From NCBI GenBank assembly GCA_028335825.1, contig JAIOKI010000001.1:620001-684000 (forward strand): DNA of 64,000 nt, in the 5' to 3' direction. The DNA comes from Nosema muscidifuracis (Eukaryota; Microsporidia; Nosematidae). Made by a program: the position numbers and the translations under genes. Position 1 is the stretch's first letter. The number at the start of each line of letters is the position of its first letter. The notes below the pieces were generated by a model that was not told the origin of the DNA, did no database searches, and saw only the letters and a program-made list of their open reading frames with translations. Below are positions 11,341-21,394 of the stretch, in pieces.

Positions 11341-12189
11341 TTAAACTTCAGTATCGATTTCATTCCTAATAGTGTTAATCTTAGGTTTCTTCTTAAAAAG
11401 TTTATAAGCCATAAATCCTAAGAGAGATAAAAACAGAACAGAGACTGAAAAAGTAGTAATAGATGATACTTCAGTATTATTAGACTCTTGAACTAGAAAT
11501 TTAGGATTATAATCGTTTATATTTTCAAAATAATTGGTAGACGGTTCAACCATGTATAATTGTAGATCTTCAAAAGTAGTATTCATATCTCGAAGTCCTA
11601 TCATATCTTCAATTTCGCTGATCTGATTTGTAAAATCAATATTGGGACAATCACTAGGTAAAATTATTTTTCTCGTTGCCATTCTTAAACATTTTTTATC
11701 ATTTCCACATTCTTCTTTCAATTCATAAACCGCACACTGAAGTTCTTTCAAATAATCTTGGTCATCAAAACATAAATTATACAATGAAATAGGAATATTT
11801 TCGCTACTAATTTTAGGAAGATATTTATCTTAAATCCTATGCATAGTACCATCTAAAACTTTAATATCAAACTTGTCGCATGGTGAATGATTTTCATATT
11901 TTATTATAATTTTTAAATCGTATTGATGACAATCAGTGTCGAATTTTACATGTTGAAAATATTTTTCGACACAACCTTGATCACAAAAACACATCTGTCT
12001 TGTAAATTGAACTAAGCATTTTGCATAATTATCGGTATATTCTTCAATTGTTTTATTATTGTCTGCTGATTTTTTTTTAATATTTTTACACATTGTGTTG
12101 TGTTTTTTGATACTTCTTCTCATCCAATAATTAAATTCTGCAACATTATCTTCTCTTGGTTGTTCTCTAATAACTATACCTTCATCCAT
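11341..12189 (-). pseudogene. Cysteine-rich membrane protein, family copy D, with the same in-frame TAA
   Basis: 849-bp frame, the same length as copy C, beginning MDEGIVIREQP and ending in the membrane segment and a KKKPKIN tail. A TAA at 11830-11832 lies at exactly the same codon as in copy C. The middle of the gene (from NNKTIEEYTDNYAKCLV to PSDCPNIDF) is identical in protein sequence to copy C, whereas the first 45 or so residues and a segment before the membrane anchor (EPSTNYFENINDYN instead of KPYNCEIEHLDELN) differ. No C-run lies before the start. It is probably a pseudogene sharing its lesion with copy C by duplication or gene conversion. Confidence 0.75.
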
Positions 12190-13132
12190 TAAAGATAAAA
12201 AATTAAACTTCTTTTATTCTTTTTTTTTAAAAATTTAATTTATTAAAATATTAATTAAAAAAAAGTTGTTGAAATATATAAATTATTTACAAAATTAAAA
12301 TCTATTTTTAATAAATTTTATGTAAATGAAAACAATATTCTTTTAATATATAAAATAATACTTTTTTTAATATATTTTATAAAAAAATTTAAAGATTTTA
12401 TTTGAGACTTAATGAAATCTTAATTAATTTTAAAAACTTTTTTAGGAAAAACATAATTAATAAATTATTTTATAAATTTCAATTATAAGAATTTATTGTA
12501 AATATTTTAATTTAAATTACGTTATTTAATTAATTTTTGAGTTTTTCAAAAAATCGTAAAATGAATTTAAAAATTCACAAAAGAATATTTTTAATTAAAA
12601 TAAATATTGATTTGCAATGTAAAATAATTAATTATACACATATAGCTTTTACTTTGTTCAGTATGTATATATACAAAATTATAAATATTTATTAATAGAT
12701 AAGAATATATTTACTTTTAGTTCAAGATTTAACAAAATTAATATCATTATTCTGTTTAAATAGATTATAAGTAACACAAAAGAAATTTAATTATTAAAAC
12801 TAATATCTTATTAGAGTATTTATTAAATCTCTCATAGATAAATAAATGTTAATGAAAGATTTTTAATGATGAAAATAAGTCTTAAATTTTCTAACATAAC
12901 CTACGTAATAAAATATATTAATAGACTTTTTTGTCTTAAGAATTAAAATAATAAGTTTAAAACTTTTATAATTATAAATATTTTCTCTTTTTAAAATTAA
13001 TAATTTATTTTTAATTTTAGATTAGACAATCTTTACAATATAAAATAAATTAAAAATATTTTCTTTAAATTTATAGATAATTAAATTTTTTTAATTTAAT
13101 TAATTTTAAAAATATTGTAACAACTTTTTATT
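12190..13132. other. AT-rich gene-free interval
   Basis: Nothing recognisable: homopolymer-rich AT sequence without open frames of note. Confidence 0.5.
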
Positions 13133-13840
13133 TTATAATGTTTTGTTTAGATATACTATATAAGAATTATCTATTTTGGATTTCAAATCAAAAGTACCTC
13201 CATTCATCAATTTTATAAGTTTTTCATTACTTCCTTCTTCTGATATATACATGTCACCAAAAGTATTAGAAAGACTAAAAATTGATTCAATAGAATTAAA
13301 CCTGATAACTAACTCTGTATTATATCTACACCCATACGATATATTAAGATTCTTTTTTGAACAGAATAATAAATCATCTTTATAAAAAATATCTATAGAA
13401 AAGTCACTTTCAATAAATAAAGTTGATAGAGAATCAAAATCTGAATATTTTATATAAATTTCTGTATCTTCAGTAGATCCAATTATAAACTTAATGTCCT
13501 TAAACTTGTATTTATACATTGGTGAGAGATTCGTACAAAGGATAGTACCAAATATATCACAAACACCATTTTTATCCTGGATTCGTATCAAAGTATTTCC
13601 TAATCCATCGTATTCGTATGTTATTTGAGAATCTTTAGTTTCTGTATAGACAATCTCTATATTGCCATAATTTACAGGACTTTCTTCTCTACTTCTATCC
13701 AATAATTCTTCCTTTACATTGTCTCTATCAATATTTAAACTTGAGTAATTATAACAAAATATATGAAATTCCCTTGGTTTAAATTCATCAGTAGATTTAA
13801 CTAGTAATACCAAACAAAATATGTTAATTAAATATTTCAT
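13133..13840 (-). CDS. Secreted protein of unknown function
   Basis: A 235-residue protein with a typical signal peptide: Met-Lys, then a hydrophobic core to about residue 14 ending near LVKST. CCCC lies four bases upstream of the ATG, which supports the start. The mature part is mixed beta-like sequence with scattered cysteines (for example VCDIFGTILC and FCSKKNLNISYGC) and no membrane segment, so it is probably released or spore-wall/host-exposed. It is not related by eye to the neighbouring cysteine-rich family. I do not recognise a domain. Confidence 0.75.
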   Translation of the reverse strand: MKYLINIFCLVLLVKSTDEFKPREFHIFCYNYSSLNIDRDNVKEELLDRSREESPVNYGNIEIVYTETKDSQITYEYDGLGNTLIRIQDKNGVCDIFGTILCTNLSPMYKYKFKDIKFIIGSTEDTEIYIKYSDFDSLSTLFIESDFSIDIFYKDDLLFCSKKNLNISYGCRYNTELVIRFNSIESIFSLSNTFGDMYISEEGSNEKLIKLMNGGTFDLKSKIDNSYIVYLNKTL

Positions 13841-13844
13841 TAAT

Positions 13845-13848
13845 GGGG
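13845..13848 (-). promoter_or_regulatory. C-run start-proximal motif of the 13133-13840 gene
   Basis: CCCC on the minus strand, four bases before the ATG. A C-run at this position is a known microsporidian promoter element. Confidence 0.6.
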
Positions 13849-14075
13849 TATAAACTTGATTTTCTTATTTAAAATCGAATGTCAAAATTCATTTAAATTA
13901 AAAAAACAAACAAATAATTTATTTATTTTAATTAATTATTATTTTCATATAAACAGATCTTAATAATATGATAATATTTTATATATTAAAGCTTATCAGA
14001 TATTTGTGATTACGTCATAAAAAAATAATTTAGTGGAATGTCGTCATTAATTGCATTTAAATTTATAAAAATCTT

Positions 14076-14205
14076 TTTATTAATCTAATGGTTTGTTATT
14101 TCTATTAAAAATATATTTAATATTTATATGGTTTGTTATTTCCATTAGAAATATCTCTTTACTAATATAATGATTTGTTATTTCTATTAAAAAAATCTTT
14201 AAAAT
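14076..14205. repeat. Three-unit tandem repeat, about 40-42 bp
   Basis: Three copies of a TAATGGTTTGTTATTTCTATTA-like unit (key words starting near 14091, 14131 and 14173) just downstream of the GRASP gene's stop. Confidence 0.7.
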
Positions 14206-14281
14206 TTTAATTAAAAAAATATTTTAAGGATTTTAAAGTTATTCATAAATCCCACCAGATAAAATATAATAAAAAATAGAT

Positions 14282-17200
14282 TTATTTACTCTTATGAACA
14301 TTCATATCAGTTAAATCAAAATCTTCTTCATTTTCCTCTTTTAGCATCTTCAAAACTTCATCATTATCCTCTTCACTTTTTTCATGATTTATATCATAAT
14401 CTAATACTTTACTTTTTAAATCTTTCTTATTATTTTCCTCATGATTTATATCATAATCTAATACTTTACTTTTCAAATCTTTTAGATCTTCAATATCTGT
14501 CTTATTTCCTGCAATATTAGATTCACTATCTCTAATAGAAGAAACCCCATTTGTTATTTTATTAATCATCTCATTCACAAATCCTGGTTTTAAACTTGAT
14601 TCATTTATAACTGACTCTTTATTAAAATCAGATACAGTTTTTTCTTCATATTGATTTATTAAAGATTTACTTTCAAATGCTGTCTTGTATTCATCTTTTA
14701 TTCTATTTTTACTTAAATCACTCTTTTCTTTACTTTTATTTTCTACCTGTTTCATACTATTTAATGCATCAAAGAAATCATCATCTTCTTCATTTGATAA
14801 TTCTTTAATAAAATCATTTTTAGTACTATAAATTTCAGAAGTATCTTTTTCATTTTTATTATCAACTTCTGATAGATCAATTATAACAGAATTCTTCATT
14901 ACATCATTATTTAATTCTGATTTTATATCTTCATCATTTAATTCTGATTTTATAGCTTCATTATTTTCATTTATTCTGGAAGATTTATTACCTTCTTCAT
15001 AAATACTTTCACTTTTTTTATTAAAACTATCTTCATTGGGAATAACATCAGACATTTTTAAAGAATCATCTTTAATATAAGTATTCTCATATAAGATATC
15101 AGAATTAATCTTATATTTTTCATCTTCTTTATCATTGATTAATAAATCAGTTTTATTTTGTTTTGTACTTATTGAAGAATATTTTGTATCTTCTTTATTG
15201 ATTGAATAATCATTTTTATTAGAAAGATTTAAATCACTTTTGTTTGATAATTCATATTCTGTAGAAGAATTATATTTCTTGTTATTGATCGTATTATTAA
15301 ATTCATTATCTGAAAGACTTGATTTAATATCATTTAAAGATTCTTCATTAGATATATTTTTTTCATTTATAGATTCTTCATTCTTATAAGATTCCTCGTT
15401 AAATATATTTTTTTCATTTAAAGATTCTTCATTAGATATATCTTTTTTATTTAAAGATTCTTCATTCTTATAAGATTCCTCGTTAAATATATTTTTTTCA
15501 TTTACAGATTTTTCATTAGATATATCTTTTTCATTTACAGATTCTTCATTCTTATAAGATTCCTTGTTAAACATATCTTTTTCATTTAAAGATTCCTCAT
15601 TAGATATATCTTTTTGATAAATTGACTTTTCATTTACAGATTCTTCATTTAATGCAATTTCACTATTATTATATTTTGATTCTGATATAGGTCTGTTTTC
15701 CCCATTTTTGTAAACTTGAGAAATATTGTCAGATATATCACTATTTACATTATCTAAATTATTTGTATTCTTATCATAAACATTTTTAGAATTATGTGAT
15801 ACATCCTCATTACTGATTTCTTTATCCGTGTGATACAATTTATCATAATCTTCTAAGATAGAACTATTTTCTTTCTTATCACTTGATAAATCTTTTTTTA
15901 AACTTACATCATCATTTAATGATGATTCTAATAATTTATCAGGTATAAAATCACTAATATTTTTACTTTCTGGAAATTGATTATTAGATAATTCAGAAAT
16001 ATTTTTATCATTGAGTGAAGTTGATCTATTCATATTAAATACGTCATCTTGAAGTGTCTTATTGGTATCAGATTTATCACTTAAAATAGATGAAACATCT
16101 TCTTGTTTAGATTTAGAATTATTAACACTCTCTTTACTCATCACATTTGATTCATTTTTATTAAATGTAGATTTTTCATTCTTATTAAATTTTTTTGATG
16201 ATTCTTGGTTTATTTTTGAATGATTCATCTCAGTTGAGAAATTTGATCTGTAATCTTTATTATCAATTTCTTGATCTTTACTTAAGGATTTTTGATTCTT
16301 ATTACTAATATCTGACTTATTATTATTATCTAAATTTTCATTATCAATTTCTTGATCCTTATTTTTAATATCCGAATCTTTATTATCAATTTCATGATCT
16401 TTACTTAAAGATTTTTGATCCTTATTATTAACATCTAAATTTACATTATCAATATCTGACTTATTATCAATTTTTTGATCTTTATTATTATTATCTAAAT
16501 TTTCATTATCAATATCTGACTTATCATCAACTTTTTGATCTTTATTATCAATATCTGAATCCTTAGTTTTAATATCTGACTTATTATCAATTTCTTGATC
16601 TTCACTTGAAGATTTTTGATCCTTGTTTCCCGAAACACTCAATTCCATGTCTTCATTTTCTTTCTTAAAGTCACTGTGTTTAATATTTAGATTAGTTGAA
16701 TTAATATATCCACCTTCCGAATTATTATTAGACAAAGAAGATTTATCAGAATAATTCAAATTTCCTATTGTACTTTTTCTTTCTTCTAAATCTGATAAAG
16801 ATTCTTTATCTTTTATCGAAATATCTGAATCTTCTTCTTTATGAAAACTTGTTTTATTATCTTTTTTAATATTAGATAAGGAATTTTCAAATACATCCTC
16901 ATCAAATGATTTATTAATAGAATTTTTCTTTTGATCATAATTTTTAGATTCATTAAGAATATTCATTAAACTTTTCTCCTTATCAGAATTTTTGATTATG
17001 GATTTTGAATCTTCTTCTTTTTTTATATCATCATTTATCGTTGAACTTTTTACTTGAGAATCTTCATTAAATAAACTTTTTTCAATGCTTTTAGTTTTAT
17101 TATCAATACTGGTTTCTTGACCTTCCTCATTTTCTATATTAAAATTTTCTGTTATAGAATCATTATTAATATTACTTTCAGAAGGTTTATTTTGAAATTC

Positions 17201-19573
17201 TGATTCTTCAAGTTTGGTATTTTGTTTTTCATCAATTATAGATTGATTATTATTTTCACTAAAATTAGATATTTCAGATATTTTAGTAGTATTTCCTGAT
17301 TTATCATCTTTTTGTTCAACTGAAGAATTCTCGTCTTCTTTATTTTGGTTGGATACCGATGATAATTTAGTATTGTCATTTTTATTTTTTTCTTGATTAT
17401 GAGTATCTACTAAAGAACTTGTCTTATTATGTTCGATATTTGAATCATTTTTATCTGTAATAGATGTTTCATTAAATTCTTTTTCTTGATTGTTGTTCAT
17501 TTCTTTATCTTCATTAGATATAGCATCATTTTGAGAAAATTCTATTTTAGATGCATCTTCTTGATGAAGATTATCGTTTAAAGAACTTTCTTGGTTTTCT
17601 TCAGTATAGTCCTTAATATCATTTTTAGATAAATTTCGTTTTTCACTAGTCTCATTATCTGTAAGATTATCTTCTTTGATATTTGTTTTATCATCACTAA
17701 AATCATTTAATTTTATGCCTTCTTTTTCATTTGAATCACTATTGATATCTTCCCTAATAGAAGTATTTTTTATTGATTCATCTTCAGTCTTATTATTATT
17801 AATATCTTCTTCAATGGAATTATTATTATTTATATCTTCATTATTGCTCGTAGCTTCTCCAATAGAAGCATCTTTAATTGCTTCATCTTCTTCAATGTAA
17901 TTATTATTATTTATATCTTCTTCAGTCTTATCATTATTTATATCTTGATTTTTCTTATCTTCACCAATAGAAGTGTTTTTAGTTGAATCATCTTCTTCAG
18001 CTTTATTAGAGTTAATATCTTGATTTTTCTTATCTTCTCCAATAGAAGCATCTTTATTAGGTTCATTTTCTTCAGTCTTATCAGAGTCAATATCTTGATT
18101 TTTGCTCGTATCTTCCCCAATAGAAGCATCTTTAATTGATTCATCTTCTTTAAGTACTTCTTCATTTGAAATATTATTGATATCCTCCCTAATAGAAGTG
18201 TTTTTAATTGCTTCATCTTCTTCATTTAAATCATTATTGATATCTTCTTCATCCTTATCAGAGTTAATATCTTTATTCTTACTCTTATCTTCCCTGATAG
18301 AAGCATCTTTAGTTGATTCATCTTCCTCATTCTTATTCTTATTTATATCTTGATTTACCTTATCTTCCCCAATAGAAGCATCTTTAGTTGCTTCATCTTC
18401 CTTATCCTTATCAGAGTTAATATCTTCATTATTGCTCTTATCTTCTTCAGTCTTATCAGAGCTAATATTTTGATTTTTGCTCGTATCTTCTTCAGTCTTA
18501 TTATTATTTATATCTTGACTTTTATTATCTTCTCCAATAGAAGTGTTTTTAATTGGCTCATCTTCTTTAGGTATCTCTTCATTTGAAATATTATTAATAT
18601 CTTCCCCAATAGAAGCATCTTTAATTGCTTCATCTCCTTCAGTCTTATCAGAATTTATATCTTCATTTTTGCTCTTATCTAAATCATTTATATCAGAGTT
18701 AATATCTTGATTCTTGCTTATACTAACTTTAGTTGTATCTTCAATTTCTTCATTAATTTTATCTTCAGTTTTATTATCATTATCATTACTTAAAGTACTC
18801 TTTTCTTCTTTTTCAGATGAAAGATGACTTTTATTTTCAATGTCTTGATTATCATCAGATTCATTAACAACTTTCTCTTTATCAATTACTTCAAAATTCT
18901 TCTCCTCATCAATAACTTCTTCATTAGGATACTTTTCTTTAAACTCTTTAATCTTCTGATCTATAATATTTTGATCAAATTCTACATTGATTTTTCTATT
19001 ATCACTAGGTATACTATAAAGAATACCCAAACCTATTTCACATCCATAAAGACTTAATCCTTGTTCTACCTTAAAAAAAACTTTACGAATAAAATTCATT
19101 TTCTCATTTAAAACCAGTAAATTCATTCCCTGTTTCTTTTTATTTTCTATATATTTTAGTAAACTATTTTCACTTGGCAAACTTACACCTTCGATTCCTA
19201 AAATATAATCATAAATTAGTAATCCACATTTCTGAGCAGAAGATCCATCAATAATTTTAAGAATTTTTACTGTAAACAAATCGATAACATTTTCTAAATA
19301 TTTAACACTTATACCTAACCTAACATCTTCATGTTTTTTAGGTATAACCATATGAAAATTAGTACTAGTCCTCAGATCTCTAATTAAAAAATCAAGATCT
19401 CCTTCTTCCCATAATTTCATAATCTCAAGACCATCTGTTGTTTCAACAACTGGCTTATTATTTATTTGAAGAATGGTGTGAATAAATGGTAAAATATTTG
19501 ATGAATGTGATATGCTGTTTTCTGTTATTTTAAGTATTTGTAATGTAGGTATTTTGGATGGTGTATTTCCCAT
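14282..19573 (-). CDS. GRASP55/65-like Golgi reassembly stacking protein with a giant acidic repetitive tail
   Basis: A 1763-residue protein. The N terminus begins MGNTPSK, an N-myristoylation signal (Gly2) as in GRASP proteins. It is followed by two tandem PDZ-like domains at about residues 10-90 and 95-190. The second contains the GRASP hallmark YGCEIGLGILYSIPS (residues 176-190), matching the GCGIGYGYLHRIP signature of GRASP55/65. GRASPs tether Golgi membranes and support unconventional secretion. Everything after about residue 195 is a roughly 1570-residue Ser/Asn/Asp/Glu/Lys tail with several repeat families: KDASIGED-type units (about residues 300-640), IDNKDQKS-type units, and NEESLNEKNI-type units. 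A final LKSKVLDYDINHE duplication lies near the C terminus. GRASP tails are normally Ser/Pro-rich and a few hundred residues, so this length and acidity are unusual. The C-run CCCC at 19583-19586 supports the start. Confidence 0.85.
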   Translation of the reverse strand: MGNTPSKIPTLQILKITENSISHSSNILPFIHTILQINNKPVVETTDGLEIMKLWEEGDLDFLIRDLRTSTNFHMVIPKKHEDVRLGISVKYLENVIDLFTVKILKIIDGSSAQKCGLLIYDYILGIEGVSLPSENSLLKYIENKKKQGMNLLVLNEKMNFIRKVFFKVEQGLSLYGCEIGLGILYSIPSDNRKINVEFDQNIIDQKIKEFKEKYPNEEVIDEEKNFEVIDKEKVVNESDDNQDIENKSHLSSEKEEKSTLSNDNDNKTEDKINEEIEDTTKVSISKNQDINSDINDLDKSKNEDINSDKTEGDEAIKDASIGEDINNISNEEIPKEDEPIKNTSIGEDNKSQDINNNKTEEDTSKNQNISSDKTEEDKSNNEDINSDKDKEDEATKDASIGEDKVNQDINKNKNEEDESTKDASIREDKSKNKDINSDKDEEDINNDLNEEDEAIKNTSIREDINNISNEEVLKEDESIKDASIGEDTSKNQDIDSDKTEENEPNKDASIGEDKKNQDINSNKAEEDDSTKNTSIGEDKKNQDINNDKTEEDINNNNYIEEDEAIKDASIGEATSNNEDINNNNSIEEDINNNKTEDESIKNTSIREDINSDSNEKEGIKLNDFSDDKTNIKEDNLTDNETSEKRNLSKNDIKDYTEENQESSLNDNLHQEDASKIEFSQNDAISNEDKEMNNNQEKEFNETSITDKNDSNIEHNKTSSLVDTHNQEKNKNDNTKLSSVSNQNKEDENSSVEQKDDKSGNTTKISEISNFSENNNQSIIDEKQNTKLEESEFQNKPSESNINNDSITENFNIENEEGQETSIDNKTKSIEKSLFNEDSQVKSSTINDDIKKEEDSKSIIKNSDKEKSLMNILNESKNYDQKKNSINKSFDEDVFENSLSNIKKDNKTSFHKEEDSDISIKDKESLSDLEERKSTIGNLNYSDKSSLSNNNSEGGYINSTNLNIKHSDFKKENEDMELSVSGNKDQKSSSEDQEIDNKSDIKTKDSDIDNKDQKVDDKSDIDNENLDNNNKDQKIDNKSDIDNVNLDVNNKDQKSLSKDHEIDNKDSDIKNKDQEIDNENLDNNNKSDISNKNQKSLSKDQEIDNKDYRSNFSTEMNHSKINQESSKKFNKNEKSTFNKNESNVMSKESVNNSKSKQEDVSSILSDKSDTNKTLQDDVFNMNRSTSLNDKNISELSNNQFPESKNISDFIPDKLLESSLNDDVSLKKDLSSDKKENSSILEDYDKLYHTDKEISNEDVSHNSKNVYDKNTNNLDNVNSDISDNISQVYKNGENRPISESKYNNSEIALNEESVNEKSIYQKDISNEESLNEKDMFNKESYKNEESVNEKDISNEKSVNEKNIFNEESYKNEESLNKKDISNEESLNEKNIFNEESYKNEESINEKNISNEESLNDIKSSLSDNEFNNTINNKKYNSSTEYELSNKSDLNLSNKNDYSINKEDTKYSSISTKQNKTDLLINDKEDEKYKINSDILYENTYIKDDSLKMSDVIPNEDSFNKKSESIYEEGNKSSRINENNEAIKSELNDEDIKSELNNDVMKNSVIIDLSEVDNKNEKDTSEIYSTKNDFIKELSNEEDDDFFDALNSMKQVENKSKEKSDLSKNRIKDEYKTAFESKSLINQYEEKTVSDFNKESVINESSLKPGFVNEMINKITNGVSSIRDSESNIAGNKTDIEDLKDLKSKVLDYDINHEENNKKDLKSKVLDYDINHEKSEEDNDEVLKMLKEENEEDFDLTDMNVHKSK
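17740..18700 (-). repeat. Coding minisatellite in the GRASP tail
   Basis: Numerous imperfect units encoding EDEAIKDASIGED, NQDINSDKTEEDE and relatives. The units vary in order and spacing but keep frame, so the array expands and contracts in multiples of three. The A/G-rich coding strand also generates long spurious open frames on the other strand. Confidence 0.8.
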
Positions 19574-19582
19574 TTTATTAAA

Positions 19583-19586
19583 GGGG
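19583..19586 (-). promoter_or_regulatory. C-run start-proximal motif of the GRASP gene
   Basis: CCCC nine bases before the ATG on the minus strand. Confidence 0.6.
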
Positions 19587-19863
19587 CTGTATTTTTTATT
19601 TAAGGCAAAACTTGTTCAATAATTTTTTTTTGATCGTTTATAAACGAATAAAAAAAATACTAAATATTTATTTTTAGATTAAATGGTTTTTATTTTAAAA
19701 TTTTAGTATAATTTTTTATTTGTTTATATTTTGATAGAATAAACAAAATAAGTAAAATTTAATATTGTCATAAATCAATATATTTATACATAAAATCAAC
19801 TAACATCTTCTCATGATTTTTAAATTTACTAAGATAAGTAATATATTGATTATTAAAATATCT

Positions 19864-20348
19864 AACTCATTCCCATAAATCTATTAAAATACCTAGGCTA
19901 TTCTTATAAAAATTTTTAAAAATAAAAGCTGTTCTTATAAAAATTTTTATATTATGTAAGCTATTCTTATAAAATTATTAAAATATCTAACCTATTCCCA
20001 TAAAATTTTTTAAATTATCTAACCTATTCCCATAAACATTTTTTAAATTATCTAACCTATTCCCATAAACATTTTTAAAATACTTAAATTGTTCTTATAA
20101 ATCTATTAAAATATCTAACCTATTCTTATAAATTTATCAAAATACCTAAGCTATTCTTATAAACATTTTTAAATTATCTAACCTATTCCCATAAAATTTT
20201 TTAAATTATCTAACCTATTCTTATAAATCTATTAAAATACCTAACCTATTCCCATAAACATTTTTTAAATATATAAACTATTCCCATAAACATTTTTTAA
20301 AATATCTAACCTATTCTTATAAATCTTTTTTAAATATCTAAGCTATTC
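19864..20348. repeat. AT minisatellite, 32-33-bp unit, about 14-15 copies
   Basis: Imperfect tandem units around the core TCTAACCTATTCCCATAAA or TCTTATAAA, with successive cores 32 or 33 bp apart. It fills the divergent intergenic region between the GRASP gene and the 20383 gene and ends just upstream of the latter's C-run. Confidence 0.85.
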
Positions 20349-20373
20349 AATACATTGATATGAATTTTTTTAA

Positions 20374-20377
20374 CCCC
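20374..20377 (+). promoter_or_regulatory. C-run start-proximal motif of the 20383 gene
   Basis: CCCC five bases before the ATG. Confidence 0.6.
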
Positions 20378-20382
20378 TTCAC

Positions 20383-21309
20383 ATGGAATATACACTTTGC
20401 TCTTCCTCTGAAGAAGAAGGACAAATTCCAACTTACACTGTTTTTCCAACACACGTATCTGTTTTATCTTACTGTTACTATCCCGGAACATCACTTTTTA
20501 TAGGTGATAACTCAATTCCCAGACAAAGTGATTTTCAAGATTCTACTTTAACAACTCGTATAAAAAAGAAATTAAAAAAAGATATTTTTGATACAATGAC
20601 TTTGTTTAAAGATAAAGCTTTTTTTGATAATAAATTCTGTAAATTAACTTCGGTTACGATAAAAAAAGAAGTTTCTGATTTTAGTTTGTATGATGTTATT
20701 TCAGATTACAAAGAAATTAGTGAATTTTATATTTTAAAGAAAGGTCTTGATTTATATTTAGATCTTTTTAATAAATTAATTTATCAACAGAATAAGACTA
20801 ACGTTATTTTAATTAAAGATAGTCTTCTTACTAAAATACATAACAAGAATGTTTTTGTATATTTCAAGATGCTTAAGAATAATAATATATTGTTTGAAGA
20901 TTGTTATTATAGAATTATTAATGTATACGAATATTTAGAAACTTATTTTGAAGAGATGTGTAAAGAATATAAGAGTACAGAAGAAAGATGGTATAAATAT
21001 AAAGATTATGATCTTGTAGTCTATTCATCTACTTGTTATAAATATAAACATTTTAAAGATGAAAATGTTATGAGGTATTTTAATGGATTAGATTGTGATA
21101 AGAATTATTTATCTATAGTTAATAAAAAGAGTGTTTCTATAAAAAGAATTTCTTTTAGTAATCAAGTCAATTTAGGATTTCTTGATAGTATTCTTGATCT
21201 TAAATTAGAAGATGGAGATTATGCTTATAATAATGGAATTATATATAAAATAGGAATTACTGGAGAAAATATAAGTTATGAAGGACTTGATTATGAATTG
21301 GTAAATTAA
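20383..21309 (+). CDS. Hypothetical protein, 308 residues
   Basis: An intact frame starting MEYTLCSSSEEEG, with CCCC just upstream to support the start. It has no signal peptide and no membrane segment, so it is probably cytosolic or nuclear. The sequence is globular in composition, tyrosine-rich in the middle (FEDCYYRIINVYEYLETYFE) and acidic at the N terminus. I do not recognise a family. It is divergent to the GRASP gene across a minisatellite. Confidence 0.7.
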   Translation: MEYTLCSSSEEEGQIPTYTVFPTHVSVLSYCYYPGTSLFIGDNSIPRQSDFQDSTLTTRIKKKLKKDIFDTMTLFKDKAFFDNKFCKLTSVTIKKEVSDFSLYDVISDYKEISEFYILKKGLDLYLDLFNKLIYQQNKTNVILIKDSLLTKIHNKNVFVYFKMLKNNNILFEDCYYRIINVYEYLETYFEEMCKEYKSTEERWYKYKDYDLVVYSSTCYKYKHFKDENVMRYFNGLDCDKNYLSIVNKKSVSIKRISFSNQVNLGFLDSILDLKLEDGDYAYNNGIIYKIGITGENISYEGLDYELVN

Positions 21310-21394
21310 TTATAAAATACATATTAAAAAAATAAATAATTTATATTTTTTAAATAATGAAATGATATAAGTATATTTATTATGTGAAAATATT

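Larger units (their letters stand above)
9680..12189. repeat. Inverted gene duplication (about 0.9-kb arms)
   Basis: The arms are about 9680-10580 (plus) and 11268-12189 (minus), tail to tail, with a spacer of roughly 0.69 kb. Each contains an 849-bp copy of the cysteine-rich gene plus a short 3' flank (TTAAAAAATTAGTTTAATAT). By eye the central part, about 9820-10235 against its reverse-complement partner 11633-12049, shows essentially no differences, while the N- and C-terminal coding ends are clearly diverged. Confidence 0.8.

Noticed and set aside
17676-18586. Long plus-strand and -1 open frames opposite the GRASP tail (for example 17676-17900, 18102-18353)
   Set aside because: Shadows of the in-frame coding minisatellite on the minus strand; their products are Ser/Ile/Phe-rich reverse images with no C-run.
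19864-20348. CRISPR-like array
   Set aside because: Units are contiguous and degenerate without distinct unique spacers, and the window is eukaryotic.
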